Source: Thamnocephalis sphaerospora
Lineage: Eukaryota > Zoopagomycota > Zoopagomycetes > Zoopagales > Sigmoideomycetaceae
Length of the DNA: 33,985 nucleotides
Direction: 5' to 3'
NCBI GenBank assembly: GCA_003614735.1
Contig: KZ992536.1
Span: 1-33,985, forward strand
Part shown: positions 20,101-28,600 of the stretch, piece by piece
How positions within the stretch are numbered: position 1 is the stretch's first letter
Layout: every line of letters starts with the position of its first letter
Translations under genes and position numbers: made by a program
The notes under the pieces: generated by a model
Database searches by the model: none
The model's input: the letters and a program-made list of their open reading frames with translations, nothing else
What the model was told of the DNA's origin: nothing

Positions 20101-20749
20101 CAGCATGCAGGTTCGCCTATCGCTGGACAACTCGCATCCGATGTTTGCCTTGAAGGACGGACTGCTGCTGGTGGTCGATGGTCAGCAAGTACAGCGACCT
20201 CCACCGCTCATTCCCAGCGGCCAAAGCATCGACGGCCGCTTTTCCATCACCTGGACTGTGCCGGTGGGCGAGAATGTCACCATGGCGCCACTCGCCTGTC
20301 TGCTCCTGTATGAGGTGACGCTACCAAACAGTCGACCGCTTCCGGATCGGCCGCACTTGATTGTTGGCTGGCGCGTGAGCGATAATGACGAAGCCAGCGT
20401 GCAGGCTTCTGGCAAATTTGGCAGAGAGCGCCACTTTTTTGCCCGCATCATCGGCGAGCACCTGGCGCGCGAGGTAGTCACGTTATGGACTGTCACAGAG
20501 CCCATTTCGCCAGATGATGAGCAAAGCTTGGCCGCCATTTACGAAAAGGATCGCTTCTTTGCCCAGCTTTCCGACACTGCACTGCGTGCCGCAGGAGTCC
20601 AATCGGTGGAACGCCGTGTGCTTGCAAGTGGCCATGTGCTGCTTACGCACGCCAGTCTTACCAGTGAGGAGGCTGCCGTTCCTGCGACCAGCCTAGACAT
20701 GTCGTCCGTCAATCTGGCGCTCAAAGTGCGCATCGAGGAGTCGCTGTAG
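14107..20749 (+). CDS. Giant seven-module protein, modules resembling the actinoporin-like (cytolysin/lectin) fold
   Basis: Thirteen exons (14107-15170, 15261-15295, 15354-16017, 16072-16855, 16929-16974, 17032-17570, 17632-17674, 17747-18800, 18887-18931, 19003-19061, 19130-19830, 19911-19974, 20034-20749) sum to 5,814 nt, an exact open frame of 1,937 residues. All introns are GT-AG and 54-90 nt. Residues 1-60 are Ser/Tyr/Gly-rich. Seven diverged modules of about 170-250 residues follow. Typical module signatures are an N-[RKS]-H strand, a G-x-hydrophobic-x-[YF] strand, a hydrophobic-[AGS]-W strand and a C-terminal pair of strands. The order and spacing, and the SG then GALIYQL then LFLFVAWSVP pattern of module A, resemble actinoporin-like proteins. 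Linkers include an acidic run (342-354) and a glutamine-rich coiled coil (about 1150-1182). No signal peptide or membrane helix is visible, so an intracellular scaffold or binding role is likelier than pore formation. The repeat is sure; the fold is inferred; the function is unknown. Confidence 0.75.
14290..15018 (+). other. Module A of the seven-module protein
   Basis: Residues about 62-304. This is the most canonical copy: entry strand LVITNRHPVLEL, SG turn, GALIYQL strand, FLFVAWSVP strand, and closing strands around TFTTVCWLEI and VDLRVEV. A basic, Gly/Ser-rich loop (about 195-250) with RRGG and KRGGS segments interrupts the second half. Confidence 0.7.
15392..15910 (+). other. Module B of the seven-module protein
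   Basis: Residues about 379-552. Entry strand VTVTIRNRHRGLML, then GCLVYQLM and VYLAVAWDV. It is the clearest partner of module A, sharing NRH, the G-x-L-x-YQL strand and the AVAW strand. Confidence 0.7.
16117..16855 (+). other. Module C of the seven-module protein
   Basis: Residues about 603-849. It keeps VVLLENRH and RFLLIGW but replaces the G-x-L-Y strand by a long insert (about 660-730) that is helical, then Ser/Thr-rich. It is followed by a second loop with GTGMWKRGFD and closes with LTVTLGK. Confidence 0.6.
17050..17570 (+). other. Module D of the seven-module protein
   Basis: Residues about 871-1044. YLRVENKHNGVRL, SSG turn, GVLGFQLV, YMVISWCVD and a closing CVHADAIL strand. It starts within a few residues of a phase-1 intron. 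Confidence 0.7.
18175..18690 (+). other. Module E of the seven-module protein
   Basis: Residues about 1202-1373. It lacks the N-x-H entry motif but keeps GCIMYLM, FLVIGWRI and the closing VSVSATMTLDS and LQIVLSLL strands. A Ser-rich region and a Gln-rich coiled coil precede it in the same exon. Confidence 0.6.
19291..19830 (+). other. Module F of the seven-module protein
   Basis: Residues about 1499-1678. LFCMEQRHRHVYLQL entry, GWAVYAV, YCLAVSWCASP and closing VALTANMVLE strands. A Ser/Pro-rich stretch precedes it. Confidence 0.65.
20094..20749 (+). other. Module G of the seven-module protein (C-terminal)
   Basis: Residues about 1720-1937. VRLSLDNSHPMFAL, ACLLLYEV, HLIVGWRVSD, then a helical segment and closing strands SGHVLLTHASL and VNLALKVRIEE, ending two residues later at TAG. 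A Pro-rich linker (PAPPPPTPP) precedes it. Confidence 0.7.
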
Positions 20750-21120
20750 GCCCTGTCACCGCCTGCTGTTTCGCTGCTGCGGGCCAGCCGCAAACCGCTC
20801 ATTATCTATCTTGGTACCACTAGCATGTACTTGTAGTTTGTCCCTTACATTAAACCAGCGCTTCCTGCATGATCACTGTGTGCAGATGTACTCCTAGATC
20901 CAAAGCATGCTGTGTAGCCCAAACCCGCAGATGCCGCGACACGGAGTGACACGCACGCTGCGCCTTATGACGACACAATGCCCATCCTTTCCTGCACTCG
21001 CTGGTACGACCATTGTGACCAGCGCCGCTGGTGCCACAGGCCTGGCATGTATATACCTGCGCTCGACGCCAAACTCGGCGCCGCCATGCCTTTCCTTCTT
21101 TGCCGCCCTGCTCCCCGTCG

Positions 21121-21156
<36 letters not shown>

Positions 21157-21613
21157 ATCCTCTAGCCCACTGTACAGCGCGTCGCCTGACACGACGCTTG
21201 CCTCAGTATCCACCTATCTCTATCATCTACGCGGTCGCTGCGCGTCCGTCTCCATCACCTGACACCTTCGCGTGTCATCGCTCTGTTCCTACCACATCCC
21301 TTTGTTGCCCGGCCGCACTAGGTAGCGCAGGACGCCCTATTTGCCGGCACCACATTTGGCCGACCGGATCGGCATCTATTTTTCTGCAGCGGCAAACCTG
21401 GTGCTCTAGCCATTGCTACTACGCCAACCGCATCTCTGCCACGCCAGCTGCAATCACACTCATCCTTCCATTTGTCCTGCTACAAGTAGGCCTGTCCATT
21501 GCTTCCGCTCTTGTTCACATCCCATTCATCATATCGGTATTCAGTCTTTCCCTGTGCATACTGCAATTTTCGCATTTTCCAGCATAAGCCGTCCATTGTT
21601 TGCGTCGGCTACA
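20750..21613. other. Intergenic spacer with CT microsatellite
   Basis: 864 nt without a convincing gene. The downstream frame stays open back to 21413, but the sequence there is Cys/His/Ser-rich and pyrimidine-rich, so I treat it as leader. The spacer should hold the 3' end of the seven-module gene and the promoter of the membrane-protein gene. Confidence 0.55.
21121..21157. repeat. (CT)n microsatellite
   Basis: An almost pure CT run with one TT interruption at 21147-21148. It is located in the promoter or leader of the downstream membrane-protein gene; pyrimidine tracts of this kind are common in fungal promoters. Confidence 0.9.
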
Positions 21614-24076
21614 ATGGCGCCAGCAATCCCTGTGCGACGCGTCTCTGTCGTACGCATCACTACCGTTCTGCTGGCCATCCTAGCCGCTTTCTGCCTGCTT
21701 GGCCTGTATCCGTCAAGCGTCTACGCTGACGGCACACCTGCCAGCCCTGACACGGTCAGCACATCGCAACAGCCGGTTCTGTCGCTCACGCTGGCCAACG
21801 CTACTACCATCCAAGTAACCAGCCTGACCTGTATCGACGGCGGATGCTCAGCGAAAAATGCCTCACAGCAACTGCAGCATGAGGTGGCAGATACGACTCA
21901 GAACGGCCTGATGCTGGCTGTAAACATCACACGTAACCAAACGGATGCGCGCTGCTACGAAGCGGTGGCCGACATTTCACAGCTGCGTTGCGGCTCACTC
22001 AACAGCCAAGCCAGCAGCAGCACGCGGCTTGGCCTGCTGCTCCTCAGCGATCACCTGATCAAGGCTCAGAGCGCATTCCGGTATGTCGACTCGCCGCCGC
22101 CGCCGCCGCCGCCGCCAACCACGACCGCTCAATCGACCACTCATTGTTCGGCATCGGCATCAACTTCGCCATGCTCATCTGCAGCCACCAGCAAGCCAGC
22201 CGTGCCCACGCCACGCGTTCAGAGTACGCCTTGCAAATGTACATGCAGCCTGACGATAGCCGATGCGCTGGCAAAACTGGGCGAACGTCTGCGTGCTGCA
22301 AAGTGCCCACCCGTTCGTACTGTGGTCGTCGTCTCTGGTCCAAAGTCTAACGCTCCTGCTCCGCTGCCCAAGCCGGCCTTGGTGGGGCCAAATACGCCCA
22401 CCACATCGCCAACGCCTACCGCCTCACCAGCACCCACCGACCAGTTTACCAGGCAGATTACGGACGCCATCCGACAGCGCAATGGCGCCAAGGATCCATC
22501 CATGGACCCAAATGCATCGGTGCTTACCATTGCCGATCCGGAAGAAGCCGAGCAGGTGCACGATACCATTGCCAAAGCTGCTGGCCCGCGCGTGTTCAAG
22601 TTTGACATTGACATCATCGACAAAGCGCCTGAAAAAGATGAGGAGATGTTTGCCGCTCAATGCCGCATTGCTGGCTGGGTCTTTTTCGCGCTGATTCTGT
22701 TGGGAATGCTCATGTCCATGCTGATGGCCTGCTCACTGGCATGCTGCTGGCAAATTAGCTTCACCGTCTCCTGGTGTGACCTGGCGATCGCCTGGTCGGT
22801 GAGCCTGCTGGTTGCCATATCTTTTGTGCTGCCAAAGTTTGTCGACCCGGATCTCATGCTGCGCCTGGTGGCGTTTGTAGTGGACGGCCTTGTGCTCGTT
22901 TCGCTGCTGCTTCGTCGTGTCTGCACACTGATCCGCTTCCACACTCAATGCCTAGCACTTGTGCTTGGTAGCATCCTGATCACCTTTATTGTCGGTGTGT
23001 TTGGAGGATTTGCCTTTCAGCTCAAGCTCACCATGCTGCTGCGTACCCTCCACGCTGCGCTTCCAGCCTGGACCGTCTCGCTCAACTGGACGCTGCGCGC
23101 CATCACCATCACTTGCATCAGCCTGTTTTCGGCACTTGGCATCTGGTGTTTCCATGTTGCACGCCATCTGATTGTCCGGCCACAAGGCAAGCACAGGCCC
23201 TACAAGGAAGTGTCTATTGTCTGTGGTGTAGGGGCGCTCAGCATGCTTTTTGCCTTGCTTCACGACCTGCTCAAGGAGATTCCCGACGTTATGGCCAAGG
23301 CGTCATCGTCCATGATCGTCTGTCTGCTCCTCTACCTCGCTCACACCATGCGCTGCTGGCTTCTATTGCTGCTAGCCGTGTGGCAGCCAGGGTCGGGCAC
23401 GCATCATGTACGTGCCCGTCTACCGCTGCCCATGCCTCGGGCAACTCGCTGGCAGCATGTGAGCAAGAAGCAGATGCGCGAGATGGAGCAAGAAGACCGC
23501 GAGCACATGGAGCGTACACATGCGCTGGAACAGGGCGAGCCAGAGTCCTCACGCGCGCAACCGCAGGACAACGCCAATCGTGGTCGCGCGGCACTCGGCA
23601 CAGCGGCAGCGCTAGCAGGACTAGCAGCACTCTTTGGGCGCAAGAAGAAGGGGAAGAAGGATGAGCCAAAGCAGTCGCCGCAGCTGCCAGCATCGACTCC
23701 ACGCGGAGAAGACATGGCGGTACGCCCTCCGCCTCCGCCGCAGCGTCGGCCACCATCGCCACCGCTGCAATCTCGGCTGGTAAAACCGGTGCGACCAGCT
23801 GGCAACCTCAACAGCGAGTCGGCTCATGTGCCTCGGTCGTCGCCATCGCCGCAGCAGCAGCCGCCACAGCTGCCGCCCATCCAGCCTCAGTCTACGCAGC
23901 CGCTGCTTGCAGCCGCCAGCCGTGATAATCCACCATCGTCATCGCCACCAGCACCGCTGTCGCCACCTGCTCAGCAGCTGCCACCTCCAAGACATCAGAG
24001 TCTAGCACCGCCACCACGCACCAACTCTGCACGCCGTGCTCCCCAAGATGACGAGATTCTACCGGCAAGCCCCTAA
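21614..24076 (+). CDS. Putative seven-transmembrane receptor-like protein with secreted N-domain and proline-rich tail
   Basis: A single exon encodes 820 residues from ATG at 21614. I chose this start because it yields a signal peptide: basic VRRVSVVR, then the hydrophobic TTVLLAILAAFCLLGLY, with a likely cut after VYA (about residue 38). The outer region (about 39-352) has several NxS/T sequons and scattered Cys, and contains an eight-proline run (161-168) and a Ser/Thr/Pro-rich part. About seven hydrophobic helices follow at roughly 353-379, 381-405, 413-433, 448-472, 493-515, 535-552 and 567-590. The tail (595-820) starts basic and charged (SKKQMREMEQEDREHME), contains an Ala/Leu helix next to GRKKKGKKDE, and ends in a long Pro/Ser-rich segment with many PxxP sites. 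The layout suits a cell-surface receptor or sensor. I do not recognise a named receptor family, and the exact helix count needs prediction software. Confidence 0.7.
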   Translation: MAPAIPVRRVSVVRITTVLLAILAAFCLLGLYPSSVYADGTPASPDTVSTSQQPVLSLTLANATTIQVTSLTCIDGGCSAKNASQQLQHEVADTTQNGLMLAVNITRNQTDARCYEAVADISQLRCGSLNSQASSSTRLGLLLLSDHLIKAQSAFRYVDSPPPPPPPPTTTAQSTTHCSASASTSPCSSAATSKPAVPTPRVQSTPCKCTCSLTIADALAKLGERLRAAKCPPVRTVVVVSGPKSNAPAPLPKPALVGPNTPTTSPTPTASPAPTDQFTRQITDAIRQRNGAKDPSMDPNASVLTIADPEEAEQVHDTIAKAAGPRVFKFDIDIIDKAPEKDEEMFAAQCRIAGWVFFALILLGMLMSMLMACSLACCWQISFTVSWCDLAIAWSVSLLVAISFVLPKFVDPDLMLRLVAFVVDGLVLVSLLLRRVCTLIRFHTQCLALVLGSILITFIVGVFGGFAFQLKLTMLLRTLHAALPAWTVSLNWTLRAITITCISLFSALGIWCFHVARHLIVRPQGKHRPYKEVSIVCGVGALSMLFALLHDLLKEIPDVMAKASSSMIVCLLLYLAHTMRCWLLLLLAVWQPGSGTHHVRARLPLPMPRATRWQHVSKKQMREMEQEDREHMERTHALEQGEPESSRAQPQDNANRGRAALGTAAALAGLAALFGRKKKGKKDEPKQSPQLPASTPRGEDMAVRPPPPPQRRPPSPPLQSRLVKPVRPAGNLNSESAHVPRSSPSPQQQPPQLPPIQPQSTQPLLAAASRDNPPSSSPPAPLSPPAQQLPPPRHQSLAPPPRTNSARRAPQDDEILPASP
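22094..22117 (+). repeat. CCG repeat coding for polyproline
   Basis: Seven CCG codons and one CCA encode eight prolines in the extracellular stalk of the membrane protein. Confidence 0.9.
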
Positions 24077-24443
24077 GCTCACTGTCCACCATAGGTTACT
24101 TATTCTCCGACATTGAGCCATCCAATGTTGCTAGCTCGTATATAAATATTTGTGCTGCTAGCACGCCCACGTGCCCATCCACACACCCACAGTCGCATGT
24201 ATACACACAAGATTGGCTGCTTTCTGCGAAATCAACGCCTGTATTGACTCTGGCAGTATATCCGCTGTCGCTTTGCAATGTACAGCAGTCACCGCCAGTG
24301 GCTCAGGATAAATCGCAGCCACTTTCTCGGGTTCCCTTTGTAGAATGCACAGATGGGCGAATGGACTAGCAGTGATGGATTCATGCGCATGTACACACCA
24401 TGGCCGCACTACTCCTCTTCGCGCCAGATGACTTGAAGATGAC
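24077..24443. other. Spacer between convergent genes
   Basis: 367 nt shared by the 3' ends of the plus-strand membrane-protein gene and the minus-strand tropomyosin gene. An AT-rich patch TATATAAATA at 24139-24148 stands out from its GC-rich surroundings; here it more likely serves 3'-end formation (TATATA-type efficiency element) than promotion. Confidence 0.5.
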
Positions 24444-25193
24444 TTAACTGCACATCTCCTCCAGCGTCTTCAGGGCCTCCTCTAGCTCAGCCTTGACCGA
24501 GGCGTGCTTCTCCTTCTCTGCCTCAATCTTCTCCTCGAGACCGCTGCGTACAGCATCAAACTGCTGCACTTGGCGCTCCAGATGGTCGGCACGGACGTCA
24601 GTCTGGCGCAACCTGTGTGGGTCGAAAACATCAGGGTGAGACCAGACGATACGATGTAGCATACAGAGTCGGATATACGTACTCTTCGGTCACCTCCCGG
24701 AGCTTTGCCTCGCTGGCCTCCAGCTTGTCCTCGAGGATGGTGATCTTTCGCTGAAGATTCTCAGCCTCGCTGCGGTGCACGTCGACATCGTCGTTCTGCT
24801 GCTTGGTCTCCTGGAGACGCTCCACCGTGCTCTCTAGCTGGTCTTCAAGCAGCTGCACGCGCTTCTGCAGGGCGTTTGTCTCTTGCTCCCGAGCCAGAAG
24901 CTCAGCCCGCAGCTTCTTGCACTCGGCCTCGGAAGCCTCGGCACGTTCCTGCGCAATAGAAGCCTCGCCGCGAAGCTTCTCCAGATTCTACGTCGCAACA
25001 GCACAGTCAGCATGCGTGCCTGGTCTGTCGTGATGCCCACATGTAGCATATATACAGCCATCTGGGCGCGTCACTGCTCTGGCACACGCGTGTCTGGGAG
25101 CACCAAGCGTATGCGCCAGATGATGATCATAAAGACTGCCATTGCGCGTCTAAACCGACTTACCTGACGGAACTTGTCCAAAGCGCTAGACAT
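24444..25193 (-). CDS. Tropomyosin
   Basis: Three minus-strand exons (25193-25164, 24987-24683, 24612-24444) join to 167 residues. Introns are 176 nt (phase 0) and 70 nt (phase 2), both GT-AG. The whole protein is one continuous coiled coil with heptad spacing: start MSSALDKFRQ/NLEKLRGEA, then a middle containing ENLQRKITILEDKLEASE, then KLREVTEE/LRQTDVRADHLERQVQ. The last two blocks are hallmark tropomyosin segments. Length is close to the 161 residues of fission yeast Cdc8, so it is the short fungal form. Tropomyosin polymerises head to tail along formin-made actin filaments, stabilises actin cables and the cytokinetic ring, and modulates myosin. The first exon encodes only ten residues. 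No splice variants are evident. Confidence 0.93.
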
Positions 25194-25623
25194 GGTGGTG
25201 ATGGTTTGGAATGCGAAGAGAGGTTACAGCGAGAAAGGTTGAGGAGAAGAACAGCAGCAATAGCGACGACAGGGTGGGAGCGGCGGTGTTGGCGTTGGTT
25301 AAAGAGTGGGAAGAGAAGGACAGATGAGGAGCGCAGGCTGAATAGCTCAGATGACGCTACGTGTGCGCCATCTCCCCGTTGCTGACCATGCGCTGCATCA
25401 CACACACACACGTCCACACACGCTCACCATCACGCCAGTCCCAGTATGGCAACCACCAAGGGGGCCTATTCATTATAGGGCAAAGACACGCGGCATGCAC
25501 TGCAAGCAGCATGCCGGATATTGAGATATAAACGCATTGCAACGGCAGATGCAGTGATGGATGAAAAGGAACATTGGCAGAAAGGAGAGCGAGAGAAAGG
25601 AAAGGGCATTGCATCGCATGTCG
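25194..25623. other. Spacer between DIP2-like 3' end and tropomyosin start
   Basis: 430 nt containing the 3' end of the DIP2-like transcript and the tropomyosin promoter, both on the minus strand. A CCTATAATGAATAGG-like AT-rich patch on the minus strand at about 25470-25483, some 280 nt before the start codon, is a possible core promoter element. A short CA run lies near 25400. Confidence 0.45.
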
Positions 25624-28600
25624 CTACTGGCCACCACGCTGGCGTAAGGCACTGGTGCTACTGATCTGGTCGTAGACAAAGTCCCAGGACGACCGTTGGC
25701 TTGCTGCCTTGGGAGAGCCAGGCAACGATGTCGGTATCGAAAGGGGCGGCGAAGCAGCGGGGCGCGAACGTGCGGAAGCCAGCTGGGAAGCGGCCGACAA
25801 GGGCGATGCTGTCTGCTCCGAGTCCGACAGCACACGACGCGGCTGCATTTGCGACAGCGACATCGGTGATGAAAGCGGCTCATGAGACGAACTCGCTTGC
25901 ACAGGCGGCAACACGGGCGGCAACACAGGTGCGCTGGGAGGGTCGGATGTGGCAGGGATGTTTGGCAAAGTCCGTTCAAAGGCCTCAGCACCATCATCAT
26001 ACACAGAGTTCCTATGGTGCGGCGGCACAGCTTCGTCCTCAGGTAATGTCGGCTCCTGCTTCTTCTTGAGACGCTGCGTCACGCGATATGTGTAGATGAC
26101 CGGTAGCTGCTTTGCAAGCAGCGCATGTCGAGCATACGCACGTCGCTTTTCACCCAGACGCGATCGTGGTAGACCTTCGGATCCGACAAACACCACCTGG
26201 TTCAGGATCAGCTGATGGGCATCCAGCACTGCGTTGACCATGGACGGAATGGTGGCCAGCGCGTCCTGCTCTGTCTTGGCTCCGTTGATGCGCACAATGG
26301 CTGTCAGTTCCTGATCGTCCGTTTTCACCACAATACTACGATACAATGGGCGCAAGTGTCAGCATTGCGGTATACACGGTTGCCATCAGCCAGACAGCCA
26401 CAGGGAATACGCACCATCCGTCGGTTGCAATGCTTGCGTGAGACTGCTCCACGGTGAGTTCTACATCCGCCGGGAAGTAGCACAGACCCCGTACGTCAAA
26501 CGTAGAGTCCATGGGGCCGAGATAGTATAGGAACTGCTCGGTCACGCCAGGACCCTTGGCGTTCGCGTCCGGATAGAGAAAGCCAAGATCACCAGTACGC
26601 GTGTACTCGAGGCGCGGGTCACCGTCCTCGATGTGTGCGTGAAACATATCCGCCTCGTACTGTGACTCGGGGCCAGCAAAGCCGATAGCATTGCATGCAC
26701 TAGCCACCCAAATCTCGCCAACTTCGCACGGCGGACACAGACGACGGTTGACTGGATTCACAATGGCAACCATCGTACTGCGCGGCACCTACACACAGTT
26801 GGTAACGTGTGTTAGCGTTTGCTGTGTCAGCAATACCATAAACAGCGCTCGGTGAATGCGTGGCGGCTTACCTTGCCGGCATCGTGTAGCAGCACGGATG
26901 GCGCAGGATCGCCCTCATCCAGCACCACAATCTTGCCATGACGCAAGCTACGCAGATCCACCAGTACAGGCTGCGGCTGCGTCTGTAGATAGGCCCGCGA
27001 GCTGACCAGAGGATTGATGGCCGGGCTGTAGACTGTCGTAATAGCAATGTCATCCAGCCGGTTGGCCAGGAAGAACTGCACCAGCTTTGCGTAGATATCA
27101 GGCCGCGGCCGACCGTCACAGGCGATCATCATGCATTTGATGTTCTGTAGCGAGTACAGCCGATAGTCGGCGTTGTCCATACTCCGCATCGCATGCTGCA
27201 GCATTGGATAGGTGCAATATACATCCTTGACCTTGTAGTGGTGAAGCACTTCGAAATAGGATTGCGGGTGCGCAAATAGATCAGCCGGCGACATTAGCAG
27301 CGTCTGACATCCAACGTAGAGGCCAAGCATGCACGACTGCAAAAGGCCCATGCCGTTGTAGGAACGCACGCATGCTACCAGCGGCCGAGATGGCACCAGC
27401 AGGCAGTCAAGTCGCTGGACACGACACTGAGCAATGATGGCTGCATGGCTGAGTCGGACCGCGGTGCGGCGCCAGTCGGCGTCAAAGTGCACCATAATCA
27501 GCGCTGTATGGTCCGGGCGCAGCCAGCGGTCATCAAGTCGGAAGCCACCGTCGCTGCCCAGCGGCCTGTCCTTTCGCGTGGGGGCCTTGGCCATGTTGAT
27601 CACCGACGGAATGCGTTCTGCGCCGCCCTGGGTGCGAATCGCCTGCTGCACTGCCTTGGAGCGCATGATATCCTCCGACGCCTGGTTCATGATTAGATAA
27701 CGAATCTGGAAATCGTCGGCAAGCGCCAGCAGCGCAGGAATATCCTCGCCCAGCCGCTCAGTATCCAGCTGCGCAATCGGAATGGCTACCACGCCCAGCA
27801 CTAGACAAGCATGAATAGCGGCAACATAGTCCAGGCCATGCGGCAGCATCAGTAGCACATGGTCTCCGGGGCGCAGGCCCTTTTTGTCGACAAGAAAATG
27901 GGCGATGTTGGATACGCGTGCGCTAAACTTGCGGAAACTCAGACTCTTGGCTTCGCGGCCGCGCGCATCCAGCTGAACATATGCCGGATCTTCGGCACAC
28001 ACAGAAGCACGCCATATAAGAATGTCGGTGATGCTCTGGAAGCGGTCCATGTCCATGCCGGTGCGATCATCAAACACCTGCGCCTCCGGTGCAATGCCCG
28101 TGTGCTGCGGTTTGCCACTGCGGAATGATGATTCAGGAATTTCCTGCTCCCCAAATGCTGACAGAGGCTTGATGGCGTTTACAATGTTCATGTGCACATG
28201 CATGTACTGGAGCTTGCCCTGCTGGAAGTCACGACGACACGCCTCGCGATTGACATCATGCCGACCATTGCGGTGCACGCGAGGTAGTGCGCCTGGCGTG
28301 CTGACGCACACGCAGTACACCACCAGGTTGTGGTACTGCTCTAGCACATTGATCGCGAGCTGCACCATGTCCGGTACATCGTCCTCTCGTATCTTGCTCT
28401 CCAGCAGCACCACGGTGAGAAAATCGTCATTTTCAAACACATCAAACACAGCGCTGTACAGGAAAATACGATCACGATAGGCATTAGTCCGCCAGCGTTA
28501 GCAGTTTGCAGAGACTAACCACAATGCTTTAGCGCATGTACAAACTTACCAAGCGGTCACACCGTCCACCTTGGTCATTACAGTGTAGGTGAGGTTCGAG

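Noticed and set aside
14107-20749. Seven separate plus-strand genes
   Set aside because: Each frame ends just after a good donor, and the next begins after an acceptor in the matching phase; the joined length is an exact multiple of three without stops, so one gene is far more likely.
21413-21613. 67-codon N-terminal extension of the membrane protein
   Set aside because: It is Cys/His/Ser-rich and pyrimidine-rich like leader DNA, and would bury the signal peptide that starts at the ATG at 21614.
24139-24148. TATA box between the membrane-protein and tropomyosin genes
   Set aside because: Both genes end here, pointing toward each other; no start codon with coding potential follows on either strand, so a 3'-end element is likelier.
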